From Pseudomonas sp. Tri1 (GTDB lineage Bacteria; Pseudomonadota; Gammaproteobacteria; Pseudomonadales; Pseudomonadaceae), in assembly GCF_017968885.1 (NCBI RefSeq), contig NZ_CP072913.1:2898001-2962000 (forward strand): DNA of 64,000 nucleotides, read 5' to 3'. A program made the position numbers and the translations under genes. A model generated the notes under the pieces. That model had not been told where the DNA came from, did no database searches, and saw only the letters and a program-made list of their open reading frames with translations. Below are positions 35,095-45,608 of the stretch, one piece after another; positions within the stretch are counted from its first letter, which is position 1, and each line of letters opens with the position of its first letter.

Positions 35095-36126
35095 CTATCC
35101 ACCGATACGAATACGCGGCGTGACGGACATGCCCACGCGCAATTTCGCCGCCACCGGCTGGTCGGGGTCGATGCGAATGCGCACGGGCAAGCGCTGGACG
35201 ATCTTCGTGAAGTTGCCGGTGGCATTGTGCGGCGCCACGGCGGAGTAGCTGACGCCACTGGCCGGCCCCAGGCTTTGTACCGTGCCTTCCAGCACCTCGC
35301 CCGGCAAGGCATCCACTTCGATATCGACGACTTGTCCCGTTTCTACGCGCGCCAGTTGCGTCTCGCGGAAATTGGCGGTGATGTAGACGGCGTCCAGCGG
35401 AACGATCGCCAGCAAGGGTTTTCCAGCATTGACGAAAGCACCGACGCGTACCGATTTCTGCCCGATCGTGCCACTGATCGGTGCGGTGATGCGGGTATAG
35501 GATAGTTTCAGTTCGGCGATGGCTTGCACCGCCTGCGCGTGGGCCTGGGCCGCTTTGGCTTTTTCCAGGTCGGCCTTGAGGATATCCACTTGTTGCCGGG
35601 CAGCCTGCAGACCGGCCTGGCTCTTATCCTGGCTGGCCAGTTGAACGCTCAATTGCGCTTCGGCCTGCTGCTGCGCTTGCACGGTTCCCGAGCCGTCGGT
35701 GGCCAGATTGCGATAACGCGCGTGATTGGCTTTGGCCAGCTTGACTGCCGCCTCGTCTGCGGCTACCGCTGCTTGGGCCTGGCGTATGGCGGTTTCCTGT
35801 TGGATCAGGTGCGCTTGCAGGCTGGCGATGCTGGCCCGGGCGCTGGCGACCTGGGCTTTCGCCGCGTTCACGGCTGCAACGAAATCACGGTCGTCGATGG
35901 TTGCCAGCAGGTCGCCTTTCTTCACCGGTTGGTTGTCTTCGATCAAGACCTTCTCGACCGTGCCCGACACCTGCGGCGCTACTGTGGTGAAGTCAGCGTG
36001 GACGTAGGCATCGTCCGTAGACTGTATCGCGGCGCTGGATTCAGGACGGTTGAAATACAGAACAGCGCCGATGGCCGCGGCAAGCAGCACGGCACTGATG
36101 ATCTGGGCTTTCTTCGGTAATGCCAT
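35095..36126 (-). CDS. HlyD/EmrA-family membrane fusion protein
   Basis: A 343-residue periplasmic adaptor. One N-terminal membrane segment (IISAVLLAAAIGAVLYF) is followed by a biotinyl-lipoyl half (DAYVHADFTTVAPQVSGTV), a long coiled-coil rich in Ala/Gln/Lys (about residues 80-190) and the second lipoyl half (ITAPISGTIGQKSVRVG). It connects the DHA2 transporter to the outer-membrane channel. The true start is the ATG at 36126; the frame stays open far upstream only as an overlap with the transporter gene. Confidence 0.92.
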   Translation of the reverse strand: MALPKKAQIISAVLLAAAIGAVLYFNRPESSAAIQSTDDAYVHADFTTVAPQVSGTVEKVLIEDNQPVKKGDLLATIDDRDFVAAVNAAKAQVASARASIASLQAHLIQQETAIRQAQAAVAADEAAVKLAKANHARYRNLATDGSGTVQAQQQAEAQLSVQLASQDKSQAGLQAARQQVDILKADLEKAKAAQAHAQAVQAIAELKLSYTRITAPISGTIGQKSVRVGAFVNAGKPLLAIVPLDAVYITANFRETQLARVETGQVVDIEVDALPGEVLEGTVQSLGPASGVSYSAVAPHNATGNFTKIVQRLPVRIRIDPDQPVAAKLRVGMSVTPRIRIGG

Positions 36127-36131
36127 GATGG

Positions 36132-37697
36132 TCACCCGTGTGAGGAGGAAGGTGATGAGGCTGCCTGCATGACCGGTGCGGGGATGTAGGTCAGACGCAA
36201 CACCAGAGGAATCAACAGCAACGCCAACAGGCCCAGCACGCGATAGGCATCGGCGATCGACAGCACCAGCGACTGCTGGCCGATAATGCTCATCCATTGC
36301 GCTGGCCCAGGCACAGACGCCAGGCTGTTGTCTGCCAGTGCCCCGTGGTCCAGCAACATTTCTCCGTGAAAGCGACCCCGCACGGTCATGAGCTGGCCAA
36401 CCACCGCAGCACCGGCCAGCGACCCGAAGGCGCGCAACGTGTTGATCGTGCCGGACACATAGGGCCCTTCGGGGGGCTGCACCACGCTGGTGATCAGGAA
36501 CAACATCGAGACCACCGCCATGGGCTGTCCGAGGGCTTGCAGCGTTTGCGCCATGACGAACTGGTCGCGGTTCCAGTCGCTGGTCAATTGCGCGCCGCAA
36601 AGGCATGCCAGGGCAATCAGGAACAGCCCCAGCGCGAATACGACACGCGCATCGACCCACTTCTGGTACAGCAACAGCGCCACAAGAGGTCCCAGGATCA
36701 GTTGCGGCAACGCCACGATCAGCCCGATCGGCGCCATCTGGAAGACGCGATAGTTCTGCAGTGGGCCGAGATAGCTGGCCGGTAACAGTGAGCTGGACAT
36801 CAGCACCACCAGCAGCGCGAAGAACAGAGTGCAGCCCAGCCCCAGGTTGCGGCGTCCGAGGATCTGCAACTTGATGAAAGGCGAGGGGTGGTACCACTCC
36901 GTCAACAGGTAGACAGCCAGCAATGCCAGGCCAGCCACCAACGAAGAGCTGATCAACGGCGAATGAAACCAGTCCAGGCGCACGCCTTGATCCAGTGCGA
37001 CGGTCATCAGGCCGAATGCCGGTACACCGCAGGCCATGCCAAACCAATTGGCTTGCCGAAAGCGTAGGGCCTGGATGGGTTCCTTCGGCAGCCCCCAGGC
37101 GATCAAACCGGCGGCGATGAAGGTCAGGGGAATGATCTGCCAGTACACCCAGCGCCAGTCCTGCAAGCCGTCCGTCCAGTGCCCGGCGAGCCAGATGGAC
37201 AGGTTCGGTGCGAAGGTCGCAGTCATGGCATACAGCGCCAGGCCATACAGCCGTATGGGGGGCGGCAGGAATTTGAGTGCCGCCATCATCAACAACGGGA
37301 TCGTGGTGCCGCTGGCGATGCCTTGCACAAAACGCAAGGTCAGCAACAGCTCCAGGTCGTGGATGAAGGGCAGGATCAAGGCGAGCAGGGTGCATGTACC
37401 GAGCATCCACAACTCGAGGCGACGGACCGAGAGGGTGATGGCAAACCACGCGGAAAAGGGCATGGCAATCAGCTCGCCGGCGCTGTATGCGGTGGTGAGC
37501 CAGGAGCCGTCGTCGAAGCCCAGGCCCATTGCGCCTCTCACATCTGCCAGGGCCAATGCGCCGACCCGGATATTCAACCCCGCCATCATGGCCGCGAGAA
37601 AAATGCCAACCAGGCCGACCAGCGGCCGTTTCGAGGAGGAAACTGGGGGCGCTGCGCTGGCCGCGACGGCTGTTGGCAACAATGCGATGCCGTTCAT
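36132..37697 (-). CDS. DHA2-family (EmrB-like) MFS drug transporter
   Basis: A 521-residue major facilitator with about 14 membrane segments. Recognisable family motifs include LADVRGAMGLGFDDGSWLTTAYSA-type opening segments and RFVQGIASGTTIPLLMMA. It would drive proton-coupled export of hydrophobic or acidic compounds with its HlyD and NodT partners. The ATG at 37697 follows GGAGG at seven bases and overlaps the stop of the outer-membrane gene (ATGA), which is evidence for coupling. Confidence 0.92.
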   Translation of the reverse strand: MNGIALLPTAVAASAAPPVSSSKRPLVGLVGIFLAAMMAGLNIRVGALALADVRGAMGLGFDDGSWLTTAYSAGELIAMPFSAWFAITLSVRRLELWMLGTCTLLALILPFIHDLELLLTLRFVQGIASGTTIPLLMMAALKFLPPPIRLYGLALYAMTATFAPNLSIWLAGHWTDGLQDWRWVYWQIIPLTFIAAGLIAWGLPKEPIQALRFRQANWFGMACGVPAFGLMTVALDQGVRLDWFHSPLISSSLVAGLALLAVYLLTEWYHPSPFIKLQILGRRNLGLGCTLFFALLVVLMSSSLLPASYLGPLQNYRVFQMAPIGLIVALPQLILGPLVALLLYQKWVDARVVFALGLFLIALACLCGAQLTSDWNRDQFVMAQTLQALGQPMAVVSMLFLITSVVQPPEGPYVSGTINTLRAFGSLAGAAVVGQLMTVRGRFHGEMLLDHGALADNSLASVPGPAQWMSIIGQQSLVLSIADAYRVLGLLALLLIPLVLRLTYIPAPVMQAASSPSSSHG

Positions 37698-39142
37698 TGG
37701 GCAGCCTCCGAATTCCAACCGCCACCCAGGGACTTGTAGAGATTGACCACGGTGAGCGTCGCGTTGGTCGCGCTGGCATTGAGGCTGGTTTGGCTGGCAA
37801 GCAGGTTGAGTTGGGCCGTCAGTACACTCAGGTAGTCGGCGGCGCCTTGCTGATAACCTCGCTCGGCGGTGTGCAACGCCTGCTTGTTCTGTTCGTAGGA
37901 AACCAGCAGTTCATCGTGCTGACGCTGTTGAGCCGACCAGGCGTCCAGGGCATTGTCCACTTCATGCCAGGCTCGCAAGACGGTTTGGCGATACGCGAGC
38001 GCTGCCGTTCTTTGCCGTGATTCGTTCAGGGCCAGGCGCTGCATCAAACGTCCGCCCTGGAAGATCGGCAAGTAAACCGTGGGGCCGATGGAGAAGACCC
38101 GGGAGTCCCAACTGGCGAGATCGCCACTTTCGAAGGCTTCCACGCCGATTCGTCCTTTCAGGCCGATGCGTGGGTAGAAATCAGCCTTGGCCACACCGAT
38201 GGCGGCTGTGGCGGCATGCAGCTGGGCCTCGGCGCGCAGGATGTCGGGGCGCCTGTGGGCCAGCTCGGACGGGACGCCCACCGGAACGCCGGTGGGCAGG
38301 GAAGGCAGGGGCAGCGCCTTGCCCAGTTGCCCATCGAGGGCGCGGGGCTGTTCCCCCATCAGCAAAGCCAGTGCATTCATCTGGGCGTTGCGACGTTGGT
38401 CCAACTCGGGAACCATGGCCTTGATTGTGGCCAACTGCGCCCGAGCGGACGAGGTTTCGAAGCGCGTCGCGACGCCATTACGCTCGCGGCTTTCAGCCAG
38501 GCCGAGGGTGCGCTGTGCGACCGTCAGGTTTTGCCGGGTGATGTCCAGTTGCGCCTGGGTTCCGCGCAATTGCAGATAGGTCCGCGCTACTTCGGCGGCC
38601 AGGGCCACCCGTGCGGCTTCGCGATCATAAACCGTGGCCTCCAGTGTCGCGGCAGCGCCTTCGCGGGCTCGTTGTGCACGGCCCCACAGATCGATTTCCC
38701 AGCTGGCATCGAAGCCCAGTTGCCAGAAATTCTCGGGGCCGGTCGGGGCACCCAGTGCAGCGAACTTGCCATGTTCGCTGAGGGCCTCACGGGTGTAGCT
38801 GGCATTGGCCCCTACGCTGGGCAGCAGCTGCGAAGCTGCAATGCCCAATTGCGCCCGGCTTTGTTCGATACGCTCGGCTGCCATCTGCAGGTCCAGGTTG
38901 CCCGCCAGTGCGCGCGATTGCAGCCCGGTGAGCACGGCGTCATTGAACAGCGTCCACCATTGGGCTGGCACCGCCGCGGCGGACATCGGGACGCCGCTTG
39001 CGTGCTCTTGGCGGGGCGCCAGCTGTACGGTGCCAAGCCCGTTCTCAGGTTTCACGAAGTCGGGACCGACGGTACAACCGGCCAGGAGGATCACGCCGAT
39101 GAAGTTCAAAATGCGCTGGGGTAACCCAAAGAAAGCCGACAT
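37694..39142 (-). CDS. NodT/OprM-family outer-membrane efflux lipoprotein
   Basis: A 482-residue TolC-superfamily channel protein. A lipoprotein signal ends in the lipobox LLAGCTVGPDF, so the mature protein is lipidated at that cysteine. Two outer-membrane efflux repeats follow (ERIEQSRAQLGIAASQLLPS and HRRPDILRAEAQLHAATAAI). It is first in the operon, followed by the DHA2 transporter and HlyD-like adaptor. An inverted repeat at 39299-39314 lies upstream. Confidence 0.93.
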   Translation of the reverse strand: MSAFFGLPQRILNFIGVILLAGCTVGPDFVKPENGLGTVQLAPRQEHASGVPMSAAAVPAQWWTLFNDAVLTGLQSRALAGNLDLQMAAERIEQSRAQLGIAASQLLPSVGANASYTREALSEHGKFAALGAPTGPENFWQLGFDASWEIDLWGRAQRAREGAAATLEATVYDREAARVALAAEVARTYLQLRGTQAQLDITRQNLTVAQRTLGLAESRERNGVATRFETSSARAQLATIKAMVPELDQRRNAQMNALALLMGEQPRALDGQLGKALPLPSLPTGVPVGVPSELAHRRPDILRAEAQLHAATAAIGVAKADFYPRIGLKGRIGVEAFESGDLASWDSRVFSIGPTVYLPIFQGGRLMQRLALNESRQRTAALAYRQTVLRAWHEVDNALDAWSAQQRQHDELLVSYEQNKQALHTAERGYQQGAADYLSVLTAQLNLLASQTSLNASATNATLTVVNLYKSLGGGWNSEAAQ

Positions 39143-39298
39143 AGCCCGTTCCCCGCAAGGTGGCTGCGTCGCTCGACGAGCGTACGCCAGGGGTCAATGA
39201 ATCAGCGATTCGCTCGCTGTAAGTGCATGGTATTGAGGGGGGCTTGCAGGCGCACTTCTACATCGGTTCAGTGAAACCATACGTCAGTGGAGGGGGAT

Positions 39299-39314
39299 AC
39301 ATACCAAGGTATGT
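39299..39314. promoter_or_regulatory. Inverted repeat upstream of the efflux operon
   Basis: ACATACC-AA-GGTATGT is a perfect seven-pair inverted repeat 157 bases before the efflux operon start. Its core ATACCWAGGTAT is shared with the palindrome at 39786-39799. Such symmetrical sites suit FixJ/NarL-type response regulators. Confidence 0.5.
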
Positions 39315-39342
39315 CGGGCGCGCAGATGGTGGGGCAACGATC

Positions 39343-39720
39343 TCAGTGGCGTTGGCGCAGGGCAGCTTCGATGCAGTTCAACAGCCGGTCGGTTTCACAG
39401 GGTTTGGGCAGGCAGGCAACCAGCCTGGGTGTGTTGGCGCCAAGGTGCGGGTAAGCGGTGATGAATATGGTGGGGATCTGAAACCCCATGGCACCGAGCT
39501 GCTCATGCAGCTCCAGGCCGCTCATCCCCGGCATCTGGATGTCGGAAATCAGGCAGTGCGTATCCGCCGGGGCGTTTGCGTCGAGGAAGTCCATGGCGCT
39601 GCAATAGGTTCGAACGTGATAACCGCTGGACCGTAGCAGGCTTTTCAGGGCTGTGCGAACGGACTCGTCATCGTCGACAACGGCGATAGTCGTCGTATTG
39701 CGCATCGGGGTGTCATGCAT
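39343..39720 (-). CDS. Single-domain response regulator receiver (FixJ-like)
   Basis: A 125-residue CheY-like receiver with no output domain. The acidic pocket is VVDDDES, the phosphoacceptor is in LISDIQMPGMSG, the switch threonine in FITAYP and the lysine in LPKPC. The sequence is closest to FixJ/TodT-type receivers. It may act as a phosphate sink or relay for the large histidine kinase encoded divergently at 40117. A second start five codons downstream is possible. Confidence 0.88.
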   Translation of the reverse strand: MHDTPMRNTTTIAVVDDDESVRTALKSLLRSSGYHVRTYCSAMDFLDANAPADTHCLISDIQMPGMSGLELHEQLGAMGFQIPTIFITAYPHLGANTPRLVACLPKPCETDRLLNCIEAALRQRH

Positions 39721-39785
39721 ATCGGGTCGCTCGCAGCAGCGCCTGTCGTCATTACAAGATACGCGGTCTCATAGGCCGCAAAAGT

Positions 39786-39799
39786 ATACCTAGGTATAG
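39786..39799. promoter_or_regulatory. Perfect palindrome TATACCTAGGTATA between receiver and sensor kinase genes
   Basis: A 14-base perfect palindrome 66 bases before the receiver gene start and about 320 bases before the kinase start. It shares its core with the inverted repeat at 39299-39314. The rest of the 39721-40116 gap shows no gene or other structure that I can support. Confidence 0.55.
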
Positions 39800-40116
39800 C
39801 TCGCTAAGACCAAAGGGTCGGTGTTGGATCCAGCCGTTTGCCCGCGGGCTCAATACAAAAAAACGGTGGCGAGTTAATTCGGCGTTCGCCAATGAAATCA
39901 CTTGAAGGGCTTTCGTGAGGGGTTAATCTAGACATCGGCAACACGACCCGTTCTGGATCCCGACAGAGCCCCATCATGATCGGGTATCCAGCGCAGCCAC
40001 GGAAGCCGCCCCATGGCGACGACATTGGCAACTGCGACGTGACACTGGACGCCAGCCCGACGGCAAAGTGCGGCAGATACAAACTACAGATTGCTTCCGT
40101 GCCGATGGATAACCAC

Positions 40117-43100
40117 ATGCAGATTTTATGGGACGATGGTGAACGTGTCTTCTCTCGGGAACTGCGTTCGGGTGTAGACGGCGATGGCAGTGTATTGGTC
40201 GCACGGCCCGCCGCCGAACAACCGCGTCCCGGCTGCCTTGGCCGTCTGGCCCACGAGTTTGGCCTGAAGGACGAGCTGGAGGGAACCTGGTCGGTGCGCC
40301 CGCTGGAGATGGTCCGCGAAGGCGCCCAGATGCAGTTGGTGCTGGAGGATCCAGGCGGCACGCCGCTCGTGCAGCTGCTGATTGCGCCCATGGAAACGGC
40401 GACTTTTTTGCGTCTGGCCATCAGCATTGCCGTGGCACTGGGCAAGCTCCACCAGCGCGGCCTCGTGCATAAAGACATCAAGCCCAGTCATATCCTGGTG
40501 AACTGCCTCGACGGGCAGGCCAGGCTGACCGGGTTCGGTCTTGCCTCGCGGCTGCCACGGGAGCGGCAGGCGCCCGAGACCCTCGCCGGTACGCTCGCTT
40601 ATATGGCTCCCGAGCAGACCGGCAGGATGAATCGTTCGATTGATTCACGCAGTGACCTCTATTCCTTCGGCGTCACGCTCTACCAGATGTTGACCGGTTC
40701 GTTGCCGTTCACGGCATCCGACCCCATCGAGTGGGTGCACTGCCACATCGCCAAAAGGACCTTGCCGCCCTGCGAACGGATCGAAACCATTCCAAAGGTA
40801 CTTTCTGACATTGTCATGAAGCTGCTCGCCAAGACCGCCGAGGAGCGCTACCAGACGGCCGCGAGTGTCGAGCATGATCTGCGGCGCTGCATTGTGGACT
40901 GGCGGCAACAGCAACGCATCGATGCCTTTGCGCTGGGTGAGCACGGCACCTCCGACCGGCTGCTGATCCCCGAGAAACTCTATGGGCGCGAGCGTGAGGT
41001 CGAGACCCTGGTCGCTGCGTTCTCTCGGATCGTTAACAGCGGCGCGCCGGAACTGGTGCTGGTCACCGGCTATTCCGGCATAGGCAAATCCTCGGTGGTC
41101 AATGAACTGCACAAGGTATTGGTCCCGCCGCGGGGCCTCTTCGCCAGCGGCAAGTTCGATCAGTATCGGCGCGATATCCCTTACTCGACCCTGGTGCAAG
41201 CATTCCAGAGCCTGGTGCGCACGCTGCTGGGCAAGAGCGACACAGAGCTGGCGAGCTGGCGTGACGCGTTGCAGGAGGCACTGGACGCCAATGCGCGGCT
41301 GATGACCGACCTCATTCCCGAATTGAAGCTCATCATCGGCGAACCGCCACCGGTGCCGGCGCTCGCGCCCCAGCAGGAACAGCACCGCTTTCTGCTGGTG
41401 TTCCGCCGGTTTATCGGGGTGTTTGCCCGGGAAGAACATCCGTTGGCGCTGTTTCTCGACGACCTGCAGTGGCTCGACGCGGCAACGCTCGACCTGTTGG
41501 AGGATCTGCTGACCAGTTCGGATGTCCAGCACTTGATGCTGGTGGGTGCCTACCGCAGCAACGAGGTGGATGTCACGCACCCTTTGACCGGCAAGCTGCA
41601 GGCCATTCGGAACGCGGGGGGCAAGGTCGATGAGATCACGCTGGCGCCGCTCGCCAAAGTGCATATCGAGCAGTTGATCTGCGAGGCGCTCCGTGACGAG
41701 TTCAAGCGCATCGAGCCCCTGGCGCAGTTGGTGCTGGATAAAACCGCCGGCAACCCATTCTTCGTGATCCAGTTTCTGCAGGCGTTGGCCGATGAGCAAT
41801 TGTTGACCTTCGATCATGACGCGCGGCAGTGGTGGTGGGACCCTGACCGCATCCATGCCAAGGGCTACACCGATAACGTCGTGGACCTGATGGTCGGCAA
41901 GTTGATCCGCCTGCCGGCCGAGACGCAGCAGGCGTTGCAGCAGCTTGCCTGCCTGGGGAACGTCGCCGGGCTCAAGGCGCTTTCCACCGTCCTGGGCATT
42001 CCCAGGACGCAGGTTCGCACGGTGCTGTGGGAGGCGATCCGCCAGGAGCTGGTGGAGCGGCGGGACGGCGCCTATGGTTTTGTTCACGACCGTATTCATG
42101 AAGCCGCCTATTCACTGATCCCCAAGGATTCGCGCGCCGAGGCCCACCTGCGAATCGGCCGGCTGCTGGCCGCGCAGACATCCCCGCAGGTGTGGGAGGA
42201 GGCGATTTTTGAAATCGTCGGCCAGCTCAATCGCGGCGCCAGCCTGCTCACCGACCCGGCTGAGCGGGAGCAATTGGCGGAATTCAACCTGATGGCGGGC
42301 CAACGGGCCAAGGCGTCGACGGCCTATGCTTCGGCGCTGAACTACCTCTCCACTGGGGCACAGTTGTTGGACGACGACTGCTGGGTGCATCGGCATGAAC
42401 TGATGTTTGCGCTGGCGTTGAACCGGGCCGAATGCGAGTTTCTGACCGGACAGCTCGCTGTCGCGGACGAGCGCTTGACGGCGTTGTCGCATCGCGCCGA
42501 GACGGTGATCGAACGCGCCAGCGTCGCCTGCCTGTTAATGGATGTCTATCTGCTCCTGGATCGCAGCGACGGCGCGGTCGCGGTCTGCCTTGCCTACCTG
42601 CGACACGTGGGGATCGAGTGGTCGGCCCATCCGAGCGACGATCAAGTGCGCCAGGAGTACGACCGTATCGGGGCGCTGCTGGGGGACCGGGCAATCGAGG
42701 AGCTTATCGACTTGCCGTTGATGGAGGACGCGACGTCCCTGGTGACCGTCAACGCCTTGAGCAAGCTGTTCCCGCCAGCCTTGCAGACCGATGCGAACCT
42801 GACGTGCCTGTTGATTTGCAAGGCGGTTACCCTGAGCCTCGAGCAGGGTAACTGCGATGCTTCCTGTGTGCTCTACGCCAACGTCTTCAGGGTTGTCGGG
42901 CGACGGTTTGGTGATTATCAGGTGGGGTTGCGCTTCGGTCAGCTCGGCTGTGAACTCGTTGATCGGCGGGGCCTGAAGCGATTCGAGGCGAGCACGTATC
43001 TTTGCTTCTCGAATTTTGCCGTGCGCTGGATGAAACCGGTGGGGCAATGCCGTGACTTGTTGCGCCGTTCGTTTGTCGCGGCGAACCAGATCGGCGACCT

Positions 43101-45606
43101 GCCGTATGGTGCCTATGCCGGCAACAGCCTTACTTCCGATTCTCTCTTCGCCGGTGCCCCGTTGTCCGAGGTGCAAGATGAAGCCGAGCGGGGCCTGGCG
43201 TATGCCAGAAACGTACGCTTTGGCCTGGTGGTTGATTTTATCGCCACGCAACGGGGGCTGATCCGGATGCTCCGGGGCTTGACGCCAAGCTTTGGCAACC
43301 TCGACGACGGCGAGTCCGGCGAGGCGGGCACCGAAGCTCACTTGTCCAGCAACCCGGATCTGGCATTGGCTGAATGCTGGTACTGGATCCGCAAATTGCA
43401 GGCCCGCTACATGGTCGACGAGCCTCAGGCGGCGCTGGAAGCCGCCGCACAGGCGCAGCGGCTGCTCTGGACTTCCCACTTGTTTTTCGAAGAAGCCGAG
43501 TTTCATTTCTATGCTGCCCTGGCTCGGGCCGCCCACTGCGATAGCATCCCGGTGGACGAGCATGGGCAGCACTTGCCCGCGATCGTTGCCGACCAGCAGT
43601 GGCTCCAGACCTGGGCACAGCAGTGTCCGGAAAACTTCGCCAGCCGTGCCGCGCTGGTCGCTGCTGAAATCGCTCGGGTTGAAGGACGCGTGATCGACGC
43701 CGAATTGCTTTACGAACAGGCGATCGATACCGCGCAAGAGAGTGGCTTTGTACACATCGAGGCGCTTGCCAACGAACTCGCGTCACGCTTCTACGCGGCG
43801 CGGGGCTTTGGGAAAATCGCCCGGGTCTATTTGCAGGATGCCCGTTACGGTTACCAACGTTGGGGCGCCGAGGGCAAGGTGCGGCAACTGGAGAACAAGT
43901 ATCCATCGCTGAGGGCCGAGGAGCCTGCACTCGGCCCGACGACAACGATGGCAACACCGGTCGAACACCTGGATCTCGCCACGGTACTCAAAGTCTCCCA
44001 GGCGGTGTCGGGAGAAATTGTCCTGGAGAAGCTGATCGATATGGTGATGGGCACGGCGATCGAACAGGCCGGCGCCGAACGCGGGCTGTTGATTCTCCCG
44101 GACGCTGGTGAGTATCGGGTTGTGGCGCAGGTGACCACCGGCGACAACGCAACGCAATTGCACAATGTCCCGGTGAGCGCGGCCCTGTTACCGGAGTCGA
44201 TTTTTCACCAGGTCCTGCGCACCCGGGAGAGCGTTTTTCTTGACGATGCCGTGAGTGCGTCGCCGTTTGCCGCAGACCCTTATATCCGTCAACACCGCGC
44301 CCGTTCGATCCTCTGCGTGCCGTTGATGAACCAGGCCAAGCTCGTCGGCGTGCTCTATCTGGAAAACAACCTTGCCGCCTGCGTGTTCAGTCCAACCCGG
44401 ATCGCCGTGTTGAAGCTGGTGGCCTCTCGGGCAGCCATCTCGCTGGAAAATGCCCGTTTGTATCGTGAGGTGGCTGAGCGCGAAGCGAGGATCCGGCGTC
44501 TGGTGGACGCCAACATCATTGGGATTATCTTCTGGAATGCCGACGGTGAGATCATCGAGGCCAACGAGGCCTTTCTGCGCATGGTGGGCTACGAGCAAGC
44601 AGATCTCGCCTCGGGTCGCCTGCGCTGGAGAGAGCTGACGGCCCCGCAGTTTCTTGAACTCAGCGACCGTTCATTCGCCCAGGCTCTGTTGACCGGGCAT
44701 GCCCGGCCTTTCGAGAAGGAGTATGTGCGCAAGGACGGCAGTCGCCTGCCGGTCATCGTCGGTTTGGCGATGTTCGAGGCCAGTAGCAGGGAAGGGGTGG
44801 CCTTTGTACTGGACCTGACCGAGCGCAGGCAGGCGGAGGAAAAAATCCGTGAAAGCGAGCGACGTTATCGCGAGGTGCAAACCGAACTGGCCCACGCCAA
44901 CCGCGTCGCGACCATGGGACAGTTGGTGGCGTCGATTGCCCACGAAGTCAACCAGCCGATTGCGGCGGCCATCCTCAACGCCGATGCCGCATTACGCTGG
45001 TTGAACGCCCAACCGCCCGAGATCGAAGAGGTCCGGCAGGTCCTGGGCCGTCTCATCTTCGATGCCAATCGAGCGGCGGACGTGCTGGGCCGCATCCGTG
45101 GGCATATCCGCAAGGCGCCACCGCAGAAGGGGCTGGTAGACATCAATGCGGCGATTGGCGAAATGATCGACTTCACCCGTGGCCAGATCAGCAAGAGCGG
45201 TGCCTCGATACAGACGCAACTGATGGACGACTTGCCCTCCATCGAAGGTGACCGCGTAGAGCTGCAACAGGTGTTGCTCAACCTGATCATGAATGCGCTC
45301 GAGGCAATGAGCGGTGTCAGCGAAAGCGAACGGCAATTGCTCATCTGCTCGACACTGGATGTTGCGGGTTGCGTGGTCGTGAGTGTCAGTGACACGGGGC
45401 CGGGGTTCACCTCGGACAGTACCGATCTGGTCTTCACTTCGTTCTACACCACTAAACCCGCAGGCCTGGGGTTGGGCTTATCGATCTGTCGCTCGATCAT
45501 CGAATCCCATGGCGGCTGTTTGATGGCCCGCACCAATCCACCTCGCGGTGCCACTGTTCAATTCACGCTGCCCATCGCCGCATTGAGTTCAACGACACCT
45601 GCTTGA
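40117..45606 (+). CDS. Giant kinase-like / AAA ATPase / GAF-PAS sensor histidine kinase
   Basis: A protein of about 1829 residues. Domains in order: Ser/Thr kinase-like (HKDIKPSHILVN, but GFG in place of DFG, so probably a pseudokinase); AAA/STAND-type ATPase (LYGREREVETL, Walker A GYSGIGKSS, Walker B LALFLDDLQWLD); a long helical repeat region; GAF (about 1290-1440); PAS; HisKA (SIAHEVNQP, phosphorylatable His); HATPase (NALEAM, DTGPGF, GLGLGLSICRSI). The frame is open back to 39976; the start at MQILWDDGERVF matches the usual opening of this family. It has no membrane segment. FixJ-type regulators encoded at 39343 and 46425 are the probable partners. Confidence 0.88.
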   Translation: MQILWDDGERVFSRELRSGVDGDGSVLVARPAAEQPRPGCLGRLAHEFGLKDELEGTWSVRPLEMVREGAQMQLVLEDPGGTPLVQLLIAPMETATFLRLAISIAVALGKLHQRGLVHKDIKPSHILVNCLDGQARLTGFGLASRLPRERQAPETLAGTLAYMAPEQTGRMNRSIDSRSDLYSFGVTLYQMLTGSLPFTASDPIEWVHCHIAKRTLPPCERIETIPKVLSDIVMKLLAKTAEERYQTAASVEHDLRRCIVDWRQQQRIDAFALGEHGTSDRLLIPEKLYGREREVETLVAAFSRIVNSGAPELVLVTGYSGIGKSSVVNELHKVLVPPRGLFASGKFDQYRRDIPYSTLVQAFQSLVRTLLGKSDTELASWRDALQEALDANARLMTDLIPELKLIIGEPPPVPALAPQQEQHRFLLVFRRFIGVFAREEHPLALFLDDLQWLDAATLDLLEDLLTSSDVQHLMLVGAYRSNEVDVTHPLTGKLQAIRNAGGKVDEITLAPLAKVHIEQLICEALRDEFKRIEPLAQLVLDKTAGNPFFVIQFLQALADEQLLTFDHDARQWWWDPDRIHAKGYTDNVVDLMVGKLIRLPAETQQALQQLACLGNVAGLKALSTVLGIPRTQVRTVLWEAIRQELVERRDGAYGFVHDRIHEAAYSLIPKDSRAEAHLRIGRLLAAQTSPQVWEEAIFEIVGQLNRGASLLTDPAEREQLAEFNLMAGQRAKASTAYASALNYLSTGAQLLDDDCWVHRHELMFALALNRAECEFLTGQLAVADERLTALSHRAETVIERASVACLLMDVYLLLDRSDGAVAVCLAYLRHVGIEWSAHPSDDQVRQEYDRIGALLGDRAIEELIDLPLMEDATSLVTVNALSKLFPPALQTDANLTCLLICKAVTLSLEQGNCDASCVLYANVFRVVGRRFGDYQVGLRFGQLGCELVDRRGLKRFEASTYLCFSNFAVRWMKPVGQCRDLLRRSFVAANQIGDLPYGAYAGNSLTSDSLFAGAPLSEVQDEAERGLAYARNVRFGLVVDFIATQRGLIRMLRGLTPSFGNLDDGESGEAGTEAHLSSNPDLALAECWYWIRKLQARYMVDEPQAALEAAAQAQRLLWTSHLFFEEAEFHFYAALARAAHCDSIPVDEHGQHLPAIVADQQWLQTWAQQCPENFASRAALVAAEIARVEGRVIDAELLYEQAIDTAQESGFVHIEALANELASRFYAARGFGKIARVYLQDARYGYQRWGAEGKVRQLENKYPSLRAEEPALGPTTTMATPVEHLDLATVLKVSQAVSGEIVLEKLIDMVMGTAIEQAGAERGLLILPDAGEYRVVAQVTTGDNATQLHNVPVSAALLPESIFHQVLRTRESVFLDDAVSASPFAADPYIRQHRARSILCVPLMNQAKLVGVLYLENNLAACVFSPTRIAVLKLVASRAAISLENARLYREVAEREARIRRLVDANIIGIIFWNADGEIIEANEAFLRMVGYEQADLASGRLRWRELTAPQFLELSDRSFAQALLTGHARPFEKEYVRKDGSRLPVIVGLAMFEASSREGVAFVLDLTERRQAEEKIRESERRYREVQTELAHANRVATMGQLVASIAHEVNQPIAAAILNADAALRWLNAQPPEIEEVRQVLGRLIFDANRAADVLGRIRGHIRKAPPQKGLVDINAAIGEMIDFTRGQISKSGASIQTQLMDDLPSIEGDRVELQQVLLNLIMNALEAMSGVSESERQLLICSTLDVAGCVVVSVSDTGPGFTSDSTDLVFTSFYTTKPAGLGLGLSICRSIIESHGGCLMARTNPPRGATVQFTLPIAALSSTTPA

Positions 45607-45608
45607 TT

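Noticed and set aside
36127..37800. Upstream extension of the HlyD-like frame to give a 901-residue protein
   Set aside because: The added part lies over the MFS transporter gene in another frame and has no fusion-protein features. The HlyD-like protein starts normally at 36126 with its membrane anchor.
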